Source: Occallatibacter riparius
GTDB lineage: Bacteria; Acidobacteriota; Terriglobia; Terriglobales; Acidobacteriaceae
Assembly: GCF_025264625.1 (NCBI RefSeq)
Contig: NZ_CP093313.1
Span: 1,922,001-1,986,000 of the forward strand
DNA: 64,000 nucleotides
Direction of reading: 5' to 3'
The translations under genes and the position numbers were made by a program. This document shows positions 8,446 through 16,444 of the stretch, in pieces; position 1 is the stretch's first letter, and each line of letters starts with the position of its first letter. The notes under the pieces are model-generated. The model was given only the letters and a program-made list of their open reading frames with translations. It was not told the origin of the DNA and searched no databases.

Positions 8446-9723
8446 TTAGAAGAAGGTCTGGACGAGGTCTACGACGTTGTAGTTCGCGTCGAGTATGGGG
8501 AGGGTGCGCCACTTGTCGAAGGTGAGGCAGGGGTGGCAGATGTCGAAGGCGAGCATGTCGCCGATGTGGAGGTCGTCGCCGGGGGCGATCTCGAGGTAGG
8601 CGTGCTGGTCCATCAGCTTGGTGATGGTCCAGTGGGCAGGTGTGGCTGAGGGCGCGTTTGCGGCTGCGTTTGCGCTGGGGCGGTATTGGAGGGCGGGAAC
8701 GGGGAGGCCGGAGTCGAAGGCGGCGTCGCGGCGGCCCATGCCGATGATGGCGCGGGTTGGCTCGGGAATGGATTGCACGTAGGCCCAGATGTGGAGCGCG
8801 GTTTCAAGGGTCGTGTTCATCTGGTGCGCGACAGGGTTGTTCTGCCGCATGCGCTGGTGGGCGCGGCGGTAAGAGCCGACGTCGTGGGTGAGATAGCAGC
8901 CGGGACGGAGGACGATTTCAACGGGCGCGCTGAAGCGGGCTGCGGTGAACTCCTCGGCGACGATGTCGAACCAAGCTGAGCCGGCGCCCGTGAGGATGGG
9001 TTTCTGTGCGAAACGCTTTTCGGCGATCAGTTGGTTGGTGACGGAGCAGGCGCGCTGAAGGAATTGGCGGATGGCGGGTTCGTTGTCAAGGACGCCCTCG
9101 TAGACTTCGATGCCACAGAGGCGGACGGCATCGGGCCAGCGATCAAGGGCGGTGAGGACGGACAGGAGTTGCTGCTCGTCGCGTACGCCGGCGCGGCCGT
9201 TGGGGACGCCGAGTTCGATGAGGACATTCAGTTGCTGCGACTGGGAGCGGAAGTATTCGCCTAGCTGATTGACCTGGTCTGCGGAATCGACGAGGCAGTA
9301 GAACTCGAATGCGGGGTCGCGCAGGAGGTTCGCGATGATGGCCATGTTGGGGCGGCCGATGAGCTGGTTGGCCATGAGGACGCGGCGCACGCCGTGCGCA
9401 TGGGCGACGAGGGTTTGATGGGCGGTGGCCAGGGTGATGCCCCACGCGCCGCCGTCGAGCTGGAGCTGAAAGAGCTGCGGGGCCATTGTTGTTTTGCCGT
9501 GGGGGGCGAGCTTTACGCCATAGGCGTCGATGAAGTGGCGCATCCACTGCTGGTTGTGGAGCAGCTTGTCGCGGTAGAGGACCGCGGAAGGGAGGCTGAG
9601 ATCTTCGCGGAGGAGGTTCCAGTTGAGGGAGGGGATGTCGGTGGCGCGTAGTGCGTGGTCCATGGGGCCGAGGCCCTTGTTGAGCGGGCTGATGGTGTCG
9701 AAGCGGGGGTCCTGGGGTGGCAT
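8446..9723 (-). CDS. DSD1-type PLP enzyme (D-serine dehydratase-like / D-threonine aldolase-like)
   Basis: 425 residues with an alanine-racemase-like N-terminal barrel. The Lys of LAPHGKTTMAPQ is the expected PLP-binding residue. The C-terminal beta domain carries FDICHPCLTFDKW, whose His and Cys form the metal site in eukaryotic-type D-serine dehydratases and D-threonine aldolases. The enzyme would deaminate or cleave a D-amino acid in the cytoplasm. ATG at 9723 has GGAG 6 nt upstream. The gene is convergent with the amidase-NamZ fusion and divergent from the D-aminoacylase gene. That context fits D-amino acid catabolism. Substrate (D-Ser, D-Thr or other) is not decidable. Confidence 0.85.
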   Translation of the reverse strand: MPPQDPRFDTISPLNKGLGPMDHALRATDIPSLNWNLLREDLSLPSAVLYRDKLLHNQQWMRHFIDAYGVKLAPHGKTTMAPQLFQLQLDGGAWGITLATAHQTLVAHAHGVRRVLMANQLIGRPNMAIIANLLRDPAFEFYCLVDSADQVNQLGEYFRSQSQQLNVLIELGVPNGRAGVRDEQQLLSVLTALDRWPDAVRLCGIEVYEGVLDNEPAIRQFLQRACSVTNQLIAEKRFAQKPILTGAGSAWFDIVAEEFTAARFSAPVEIVLRPGCYLTHDVGSYRRAHQRMRQNNPVAHQMNTTLETALHIWAYVQSIPEPTRAIIGMGRRDAAFDSGLPVPALQYRPSANAAANAPSATPAHWTITKLMDQHAYLEIAPGDDLHIGDMLAFDICHPCLTFDKWRTLPILDANYNVVDLVQTFF

Positions 9724-9747
9724 GGTTTCTCCGTGGGATCATCTCGC

Positions 9748-9960
9748 GGGGGCTAAAGCCCAGGTGCTTATTGTGGCGGCTGGCGGGCTGATTAAAATCA
9801 GCCCCTGATACGAAGCCCGCTCAGTGAGAGTTTCAGCAAGCTGTAAAGCCGGCAAGCTTGATGAGCTTTTCTCGGCACGAATGAAGTCGTGCCTCGATAC
9901 AAAGCCCGTCGATCAGAGTTTTCTGCACCAACTGAAGCTGTGGCCCTTCAAAGCAAGGTC
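9748..9960. repeat. Palindromic intergenic repeat array B
   Basis: Between two divergent genes. It contains GGGGGCTAAAGCCC, an 8-bp stem GGGCTGAT/ATCAGCCC with loop TAAA (9785-9804), and the tail CCCTGATACGAAGCCCG, then degenerate copies (GGCACGAATGAAGTCGTGCC; ACCAACTGAAGCTGTGG). The tail also occurs in array C. The promoter of the D-aminoacylase gene must lie at or beyond its right edge. Confidence 0.75.
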
Positions 9961-9998
9961 CGAAACAGCTTTCAGTCTATATTCTGGAACGGATTGCT

Positions 9999-11453
9999 AT
10001 GGCGAATTGCGGCATTGTGATTCGGAACGCGATGGTGGTGGATGGCACGGGAGCGGAGCCGCGCGTTGCGGATGTTGCGGTAGAAGGCGAGCGGATTGTC
10101 GGCGTCAGAGTGAGGCTTGAGTCCGATGCGCAGACGGAGATCGATGCTAAGGGGCTTACGCTGACGCCGGGGTTTATCGACACGCATACGCACGACGACA
10201 CGAGCGTGATTGAGACGCCCGAGATGACGGCGAAGATTTCGCAGGGTGTGACGACGGTGATCGCGGGCAATTGCGGCATCAGCGCGGCGCCGGTGCGGCT
10301 GCGGGGCGAGCCGCCCGACCCGATGAATCTGCTGGGGCAGGCGGGGTTCTTCCGCTATCCGCGGTTCGCGGATTATGTATCGGCTGTTGGGGCGGCTGGT
10401 CCGGCGGTGAATGTGGCGGCGTTCGCGGGACACACGGCGTTGCGCAGCAACCATATGGATGGGCTGGACCGCGCGGCGACGGCAGAGGAAGTGGACGCGA
10501 TGCGCGCGGACCTGGCCGAAGCGCTGGATGCGGGGGCGCTGGGGCTCAGTTCGGGGCTGGCTTATGCGAATGCTAATGCCGCTCCGACGACGGAGGTGGA
10601 GGCGCTGGCGGAGCTGCTGCGCGATCGCGATGCGATTTATGCGACGCACATGCGGACTGAGACGGAAGGCATTCTGGATGCGATCAAGGAAGCTTGCGCG
10701 ATTGGGCGCGCGGGTGGATCGCGGGTGGTGATTTCGCACCTGAAGTGCGCGGGAATTGCGAACTGGGGCCGCAGCGGTGAGGTTCTGGAGGCGTTCGAGG
10801 CTGCGCGTCGGGATCAGGCGGTTGGGTGCGATTGCTATCCCTATGCGGCGGGTTCGAGCACGCTCGATCTGGGGCAGGTGGATGCGCGGGTGGAGATCAC
10901 GATTACGTGGAGCCGGCCGCATCCTGAGGTTGCGGGGCGATCGATTGCGCAGATTGCGGAGGACTGGGGGATGCCGCAGATTGAGGCGGCGCGGAAGGTG
11001 CAGCCTGCGGGGGCGATTTATCACAGCATCTCGGAGAAGGACATGAGGCGGGTGCTGGCGCATCCCGCCACGATGATTGGGTCGGACGGGCTGCCGCACG
11101 ATCCGCGGCCGCATCCGCGCCTGTGGGGGACGTTTCCGCGGGTGCTGGGGCGGTACAGCCGCGAGGAGAAGCTGTTTTCGCTGACCGAGGCGGTTCACAA
11201 GATGACGGGATTGCCGGCGGGAACGTTCGGGCTCAAGGATCGTGGGGTGATCCGGGAGGGTGCGTTCGCCGATCTCGTTCTGTTCGACGCGGAGCGGATT
11301 ATTGATACGGCGACTTATGCCGATCCGGTGCAGAGGGCGGAGGGGATCTCGGGTGTCTGGGTGAACGGGGTGCTCACGTACACTGCGGATGGACCCACAG
11401 GACAACGCGCGGGTCGCTTCCTGCCGCGCATGGGCACGCACAGCAGCAAATAA
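9999..11453 (+). CDS. N-acyl-D-amino-acid deacylase (D-aminoacylase family amidohydrolase)
   Basis: 484 residues of the amidohydrolase superfamily: a small N-terminal beta sandwich (IVIRNAMVVDGTGAEPRVADV), then a TIM barrel starting TPGFIDTHTHDD, whose His-x-His binds the catalytic metal. Further metal or active-site positions are visible in ATHMRTE, VVISHLKCAG and MIGSDGLPHDPRPHPR. It cleaves N-acyl-D-amino acids to a carboxylate and a free D-amino acid, in the cytoplasm (no signal peptide). ATG at 9999 follows GGAACGGA. The permease gene starts 24 bp after its stop, so the two form an operon. With the PLP enzyme at 8446-9723 it makes a plausible D-amino acid release-and-degradation set. Confidence 0.88.
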   Translation: MANCGIVIRNAMVVDGTGAEPRVADVAVEGERIVGVRVRLESDAQTEIDAKGLTLTPGFIDTHTHDDTSVIETPEMTAKISQGVTTVIAGNCGISAAPVRLRGEPPDPMNLLGQAGFFRYPRFADYVSAVGAAGPAVNVAAFAGHTALRSNHMDGLDRAATAEEVDAMRADLAEALDAGALGLSSGLAYANANAAPTTEVEALAELLRDRDAIYATHMRTETEGILDAIKEACAIGRAGGSRVVISHLKCAGIANWGRSGEVLEAFEAARRDQAVGCDCYPYAAGSSTLDLGQVDARVEITITWSRPHPEVAGRSIAQIAEDWGMPQIEAARKVQPAGAIYHSISEKDMRRVLAHPATMIGSDGLPHDPRPHPRLWGTFPRVLGRYSREEKLFSLTEAVHKMTGLPAGTFGLKDRGVIREGAFADLVLFDAERIIDTATYADPVQRAEGISGVWVNGVLTYTADGPTGQRAGRFLPRMGTHSSK

Positions 11454-11477
11454 TTTGAGCCTGCACAGCGGAGATAG

Positions 11478-12827
11478 ATGATCGATCCCCACAGCACATT
11501 TCTGCTTTTGTCGACGCTGGTCGCGGTCATCGCGCTGATTCTGCTGGTGGCTGTGTTCAAGCTGAATCCGTTTCTGAGCCTGCTTGTTGCGTCGCTGGGG
11601 CTGGGCATCGCGGCCGGCATGCCGATGGTGAACATCATTCATTCGTTTGAGACGGGCGTGGGCGGGACGCTGGGTCATATCGCGATTGTGGTGGCGCTGG
11701 GGACGATGCTAGGCAAGATGATGGCGGAGTCGGGCGCCTCGGACACGATTGCGCACACGCTGGTGCGGTGGTTCGGTGAGAGGCGGGTTCCGCTGGCGAT
11801 GATGGTGAGCGGGCTGGTGGTGGGATTGCCGGCGTTCTTCGAAGTGGGCTTTGTGCTGCTGGTGCCGATTGCGTTCACGGTGGCGCGGCGTACGAGGACG
11901 AACATCATCCTGGTGTGCCTGCCGATGGCAGCGGGGTTATCGGTAGTGCACGGGCTGGTGCCGCCGCATCCTGCGGCGCTGATGGCGGCGATGATCTACA
12001 AGGCCGATGTGGGGCGGACGATTCTGTATGGGCTGCTGATCGGGATTCCGACGGCATACCTGGCAGGGCCGTTGTTCGCGAAGTTCATTGCTCCTTCGAT
12101 CAAGCTGGCTGATGAGAATCCGCTGGCGGAGGAATTTGTCGATCACGGCAAGGAGCGCAGCCTGCCGAGCTTTGGGCTGTCGCTGATAACGATTCTGCTG
12201 CCGGTGTTCCTGATGCTGCTGGGGAGCTGGGCCGATACATTTGCGCCGGCGGGCAGCACAGCGAACAGCATCATCAAGCTGGCGGGCAATGATGACATGG
12301 CCCTGCTGGTGGGTGTGCTGGTGAGCTTTCTGACGCTGGGCAAGATGCGGGGATTCGACCGCGACACGATCCTGCGGTTTACCAATGAGTGCCTTGCGCC
12401 GACGGCGACGATTACGCTGCTGGTGGGCGCGGGCGGAGGCTTTGGACGCGTGCTGCAGGACAGCGGCGTGGCGCATGCGATCATCAGCATCGCGCTGCAG
12501 AGTCATGTGTCGCTGCTGCTGCTGGCGTGGCTGACCGCGGCGCTGGTGCGGCTGGCAACGGGATCGGCGACCGTGGCGATGACTACGGCTGCCGGGATTG
12601 TGGCGCCCATTGCGGCGCAATATACGGGGGTTCATCCGGAGCTGCTGGCGATTGCAACGGGGGCGGGTTCGCTGATTTTTTCGCACGTGAACGATGGCGG
12701 CTTCTGGCTGGTGAAGGAGTACTTCGGGCTGAGCGTGCCGCAGACGCTGAAGACGTGGTCGATTTGCGAGACGATTATTGCTGTGGCAGGGCTGGGATTT
12801 GCGTTTGCGCTTTCGTTTGCGCTGTAG
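11478..12827 (+). CDS. GntP-family permease
   Basis: 449 residues with about 12 membrane spans and GntP/DsdX hallmarks: NPFLSLLVASLGLGIAAGM, GGTLGHIAIVVALGTMLGKM, ESGASDTIAHTLVRWFG and a C-terminal FSHVNDGGFWLVKEYFG. The family moves gluconate, other sugar acids or, in DsdX, D-serine together with protons. ATG at 11478 follows GGAGAT. It is co-transcribed with the D-aminoacylase gene, so import of a D-amino acid derivative is more likely here than gluconate; that is inference from context. The inner membrane is the site of action. Confidence 0.88.
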   Translation: MIDPHSTFLLLSTLVAVIALILLVAVFKLNPFLSLLVASLGLGIAAGMPMVNIIHSFETGVGGTLGHIAIVVALGTMLGKMMAESGASDTIAHTLVRWFGERRVPLAMMVSGLVVGLPAFFEVGFVLLVPIAFTVARRTRTNIILVCLPMAAGLSVVHGLVPPHPAALMAAMIYKADVGRTILYGLLIGIPTAYLAGPLFAKFIAPSIKLADENPLAEEFVDHGKERSLPSFGLSLITILLPVFLMLLGSWADTFAPAGSTANSIIKLAGNDDMALLVGVLVSFLTLGKMRGFDRDTILRFTNECLAPTATITLLVGAGGGFGRVLQDSGVAHAIISIALQSHVSLLLLAWLTAALVRLATGSATVAMTTAAGIVAPIAAQYTGVHPELLAIATGAGSLIFSHVNDGGFWLVKEYFGLSVPQTLKTWSICETIIAVAGLGFAFALSFAL

Positions 12828-12839
12828 AGCGTTTTCGGC

Positions 12840-13170
12840 AGGGCTGTATCCGCCGGGGGCTGAAGCCGTGCCCTTCGAGGGCTGTGCGGTTCAGCGCCGC
12901 TTCGGTGATCGGGAAGCATCCCTCGGGGCAAAAGCCCCGGTCCAACCAGTGGAGCGGCATGCGGGCTGCCTGGAGGCAGCCCCTGATACAAGGCTCGTTT
13001 CGAATGGCCTTTTCAGCAGGCTGTTGAAGCCCCAAAACTCCTGGTGGAGCTTCTTCGGCATCACCGAAGTCATGCCCTGATACGAAGCCCGATCGCTAAG
13101 AGATTCCAAGCGACCTGGGAATCAGGCGTTAGGCATTATAAGAACAGATTAGAGTCACTCCCTGATACGA
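12840..13170. repeat. Palindromic intergenic repeat array C
   Basis: Fills most of the 572-bp gap 12828-13399, which holds no gene. Units include CGGGGC/GCCCCG with loop AAAA (12924-12939) and an 8-bp stem GGGCTGCC/GGCAGCCC with loop TGGA (12963-12982). Three tails of the CCCTGATACRARGCYCG type follow. The last unit is truncated (CTCCCTGATACGAAGAG). The promoter of the methylmalonyl operon should lie between here and 13399. Confidence 0.75.
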
Positions 13171-13399
13171 AGAGTTGCTATCTGATGAAGGCAAAGAGAG
13201 CAGGCCTGAAAGTGCTCGAAATCACTACATTTTGGGCATCTTGGCGCGGTTAAGCCGATGTGAAGTGCGTCACATCGCGCGGCATTCTTCCGGGCTTAGA
13301 ATCTCCAAGGTTGCGAACGCGTAGATAGGCTTGCCTGCAACGCGCGCCATTGGATGGCGCGACCTCAAGGCGCTGGCGCGTTCTGCCGCTGGAGAACGA

Positions 13400-14974
13400 A
13401 TGTTCAAACAGCAGGAACGCGGGAAGCCCAAGACCATGCAGGACAAGGTTGCCGACCTGCGTGCGAGGCGGGAACTGCTCGAACTGGGCGGTGGCAAGGA
13501 CCGCATTGAGAAGCAGCACGAGGCGGAGAAGCTTTCGGCGCGCGAGCGTATCCAGACGCTGGTGGATAAGGCGAGCTTTCAGGAGATCGGCGTCTTTGCG
13601 CGACATCGCGCGAGCTATTTCGGCATGTCAGGCAAGGACCTGCCCGCGGACGGCGTGGTTACCGGATGCGCCACGGTGGATGGCCGTCTGGTTCATTTAG
13701 CAAGCCAGGATTTCACGGTGGTGGGCGGCGCAGCGGGCGAGGTTCATTGCGGCAAGATTGCCGAGATGATGGTGATGTCGCTGAAGACAGGCAGCCCGTT
13801 TGTGTTCATCAACGACTCGGGTGGCGCGCGCGTGCAGGAGGGCATCGACTCGCTCGATGGTTATGCGCGGGTCTTCTATAGGAACGTGATGCTGTCGGGA
13901 ACGGTGCCGCAGATCGCAGTGATCTGCGGTCCGTGCGCGGGCGGCGCGGCGTATAGCCCCGCGCTTACGGATTTCGTGATTCAGACATTGCCGGCGCGCA
14001 TGTTCATCACGGGTCCGCAGGTGATCAAACAAGTGACGGGCGAAGAGGTGAGCGCGGAGGAGTTGGGTGGGCCGGTCTCGCAGATGAACAACGCCGGCGT
14101 GGTGCATCTGATTGCGAAGGACGATGCGGAGGCATTGCAGTTGTGCCGGAGACTGCTGAGCTTTCTGCCTTCGAATAATTTGGAGGATCCGCCGCGGGCT
14201 CCATTCAATTCGAAGCTTAAGTCTGACTCGGACCTGAACGAGATTGTTCCTGTCGATCCGAAGATTGCTTACGACGTGCGCGCGGTGGTTGTGCGGATTC
14301 TGGATAACCAGGATTTTCTGGAGATCCAGCCTGGGTTTGCTCCCAACCTGGTGATTGGTTTTGGGCGCGTGCAGGGGCGGCCGGTGGGAGTGGTTGCGAA
14401 CCAGCCGAACGTGCTTGCCGGCGTGCTCGATATCAACGCGTCAGACAAGGCTGCGCGGTTTGTGCGGTTCTGCAACGCGTTCAACATTCCGCTGCTGACG
14501 TTTGTGGACGTGCCGGGCTTTTTGCCGGGAGTGGAGCAGGAGCGCGGCGGCATTATTCGGCACGGGGCCAAGTTGCTGTTTGCGTATTCGGCCGCGACGG
14601 TTCCGAAGATCACGGTGGTGCTGCGCAAAGCGTATGGCGGCGCTTACATTGCGATGTGCTCGAAGGGGCTGGGCGCGGATCGCGTGCTGGCATGGCCGAC
14701 CTCGGAGATTGCGGTGATGGGGGCCGAGGGGGCAGCGGAGATCGTGTTCCGGCGCGAGATTGATGCGGCGCAGAATCAGGCGGAGAAACGCAAAGAGCTG
14801 GTCGAGGAGTATCGCGATACGTTCGCCAATCCGTTTGTGGCTGCAGGGCGACGGCTGGTGGACGACGTGATCGAGCCGGCTGAAACACGGAGGCAGGTAG
14901 CGCTTGCGCTGGAGTCGCTGCATGCAAAGCGCGAACTGCGGCCGCCGAAGAAGCACGGGCTTATTCCGCTCTAA
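13400..14974 (+). CDS. Acyl-CoA carboxylase carboxyltransferase subunit (propionyl-/methylmalonyl-CoA type)
   Basis: 524 residues from ATG 13400, chosen for GGAG 5 nt upstream and because the family begins near here (KVADLRARRELLELGGG). Two crotonase-like halves are present: SGGARVQEG in the N-half and CGPCAGGAAYSPAL form oxyanion holes for CoA and biotin; FVDVPGFLPGVEQERGGIIRHGAKLLFAYS and RKAYGGAYIAMCSK complete the C-half. The subunit transfers a carboxyl group between biotin and propionyl-CoA/methylmalonyl-CoA. It is the first gene of a six-gene run ending with meaB. No biotin carboxylase gene is in the window, so the complex must borrow one, or work as a decarboxylase. Confidence 0.9.
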   Translation: MFKQQERGKPKTMQDKVADLRARRELLELGGGKDRIEKQHEAEKLSARERIQTLVDKASFQEIGVFARHRASYFGMSGKDLPADGVVTGCATVDGRLVHLASQDFTVVGGAAGEVHCGKIAEMMVMSLKTGSPFVFINDSGGARVQEGIDSLDGYARVFYRNVMLSGTVPQIAVICGPCAGGAAYSPALTDFVIQTLPARMFITGPQVIKQVTGEEVSAEELGGPVSQMNNAGVVHLIAKDDAEALQLCRRLLSFLPSNNLEDPPRAPFNSKLKSDSDLNEIVPVDPKIAYDVRAVVVRILDNQDFLEIQPGFAPNLVIGFGRVQGRPVGVVANQPNVLAGVLDINASDKAARFVRFCNAFNIPLLTFVDVPGFLPGVEQERGGIIRHGAKLLFAYSAATVPKITVVLRKAYGGAYIAMCSKGLGADRVLAWPTSEIAVMGAEGAAEIVFRREIDAAQNQAEKRKELVEEYRDTFANPFVAAGRRLVDDVIEPAETRRQVALALESLHAKRELRPPKKHGLIPL

Positions 14975-14988
14975 GAAGGAAGTGTGAC

Positions 14989-15435
14989 GTGACAAGCGAG
15001 TGGGCAGTGGCGGCAATCATCGTAAGCGCAGCGGCGCTGATCGCCGGTGCGCTGTGCATTGCGATGATGCGGCGATTGGAGCGCAGAGCGGATGAACGTC
15101 AGCGAGTGCTTGAAGAGCAGGTTGCCGCGATGGATGACGCGCTGGAATTGGTTGAGGCGCGGCTGACGGAGATCCATTCAGCGTGGGCTGCTGCTTCGCA
15201 ACCGATTCAAACGGAATCGGAAGCTGCGGCTGCGGGCGACGTAGTGATTGGACAGGGCGAGGAACCGGCGATCGAGCCGGAGATACAGGCTGCCATTGTT
15301 GCGGCGGCGATTGCGGCTGCGGGACCCAATGCGCGCGTGCGCTCGGCAACGCTGGTGAAGGGGCGCGACAAGGCGAGCCCATGGTCGCAGCAGGGCCGGG
15401 TGCTGGTGCAGTCGTCGCACAATCTGCGCAAGTGA
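14989..15435 (+). CDS. OadG/MmdD-like small membrane subunit
   Basis: 148 residues from GTG 14989 (AAGGAAG 6 nt upstream). One N-terminal membrane span (WAVAAIIVSAAALIAGALCI) is followed by a short coiled coil, a variable acidic linker, and a conserved-looking tail: an Ala-rich helix (EIQAAIVAAAIAAAG), then RVRSATLV and SPWSQQGRVLVQ. That layout matches the delta/gamma subunits of Na+-pumping decarboxylases, which hold the carboxyltransferase and biotin carrier together at the membrane. It sits between exactly those two genes, 14 bp after the first. Assignment is by architecture and context; sequence similarity is weak in this family. Confidence 0.55.
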   Translation: MTSEWAVAAIIVSAAALIAGALCIAMMRRLERRADERQRVLEEQVAAMDDALELVEARLTEIHSAWAAASQPIQTESEAAAAGDVVIGQGEEPAIEPEIQAAIVAAAIAAAGPNARVRSATLVKGRDKASPWSQQGRVLVQSSHNLRK

Positions 15436-15449
15436 AGCTGCACGGCAGG

Positions 15450-15893
15450 ATGCTGCGTTACTGGAACGCACGGCAGGCGGAAAGGAAAAAACAGTTGAAG
15501 CTTCGGATCACGATTGCCGGGAATGTCTACGAGGCCGAAGTCGAGGTGCTGGACGAAGAGGAAGTTGCTGCGCCGTACGTCGCGCCGCCAGCGCCGGTGT
15601 ATGTGCCAGCGGTCAGCGTTCCGCCGACTTCCGGCAATGCGTTTGACAACGACCTGTCCAATGGAATTCGCCGCAGTCCAGTTACAGGGCTCGTGATTCG
15701 CGTGCCGGTAGCGCCGGGGCAGAGTGTTGAGGCGGGCGAGCTTTTGCTGGTTCTGGAAGCGATGAAGATGGAGACCCAGGTGACTGCTCCGAGAGCGGGG
15801 ACGGTGCAGAAGGTTCATGTGGAGCCGGGCAATTCAGTGAAGGTGGGCCAGGTGCTTGTGGAGCTTGAAGCCAGAGACGGAGAGAAGGGATAG
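15450..15893 (+). CDS. Biotin carboxyl carrier protein
   Basis: The C-terminal biotinyl domain is clear: GLVIRVPVAPGQSVEAGE, then the biotinylation site EAMKMET (Lys carries biotin), then VHVEPGNSVKVGQVL. A Pro-rich linker and an N-terminal beta stretch (KLRITIAGNVYEAEVEV) precede it. Three starts are possible: GTG 15432 (overlapping the previous stop), ATG 15450 and TTG 15495. The TTG has AAAGGA upstream and gives the family's usual beginning MKLRITI, so the true protein may be 132 residues. It shuttles carboxyl groups for the carboxyltransferase encoded at 13400-14974. Confidence 0.88.
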   Translation: MLRYWNARQAERKKQLKLRITIAGNVYEAEVEVLDEEEVAAPYVAPPAPVYVPAVSVPPTSGNAFDNDLSNGIRRSPVTGLVIRVPVAPGQSVEAGELLLVLEAMKMETQVTAPRAGTVQKVHVEPGNSVKVGQVLVELEARDGEKG

Positions 15894-15922
15894 GCCTGCT
15901 GTAGCGCCGGAGAGGATTCGAT

Positions 15923-16438
15923 ATGGACTTAGTGATGATGACGGCGGTGATGGCGGGGGCCTTTGCGGACGCGGACGCCGAGGGGGTGAAGACGCCCGGC
16001 ATCAAGTTTGTGGATCACGTGGCGATTGCGGTTCCGTGCGGCGAACTCGAAGCGCAGGTGGAAGCCTACAAGCTGTTGGGTTTTCGCGAGATTCACCGGG
16101 AAGAAGTGCTGGGGCGCGACCAGGTTCGCGAGGTTTTGCTGCAGATTGGCGAGGGGCCGAATTTGATTCAACTGCTGGAGCCGCTCTCGCCGGAATCGCC
16201 GGTAAATAAGACGATCGAGCGCAATGGTGGCAGGCCCGGGACGGCGCATGTTGCATTCCGCGTAGACAACGCGCAGCGTGCTTTTGATGCGATGCAAGCA
16301 GCGGGTTTTCAGATCATCGACAAGACGCCGCGGGCGGGATCGCGCGGGACCACGGTCTTCTTTGTTCATCCAAAATCGCGGGCTGATCATCCGTTCGGAA
16401 TTCTTTTCGAGATGGTCGAAGATCCGCAGCAGAAGTGA
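15923..16438 (+). CDS. mce: Methylmalonyl-CoA epimerase
   Basis: 171 residues of the vicinal-oxygen-chelate fold. The metal ligands are visible: His in KFVDHVAIAV, His in GTAHVAFRV and Glu in GILFEMVED. LLQIGEGPNLIQLLEPLSP is the typical family core. The enzyme interconverts (S)- and (R)-methylmalonyl-CoA in the cytoplasm, between the carboxylase and the mutase. ATG 15923 follows GGAGAGGA. A ~28-residue N-terminal extension precedes the usual start of the fold and may not be essential. The mutase gene starts 6 bp after its stop. Confidence 0.9.
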   Translation: MDLVMMTAVMAGAFADADAEGVKTPGIKFVDHVAIAVPCGELEAQVEAYKLLGFREIHREEVLGRDQVREVLLQIGEGPNLIQLLEPLSPESPVNKTIERNGGRPGTAHVAFRVDNAQRAFDAMQAAGFQIIDKTPRAGSRGTTVFFVHPKSRADHPFGILFEMVEDPQQK

Positions 16439-16444
16439 GAGCCC

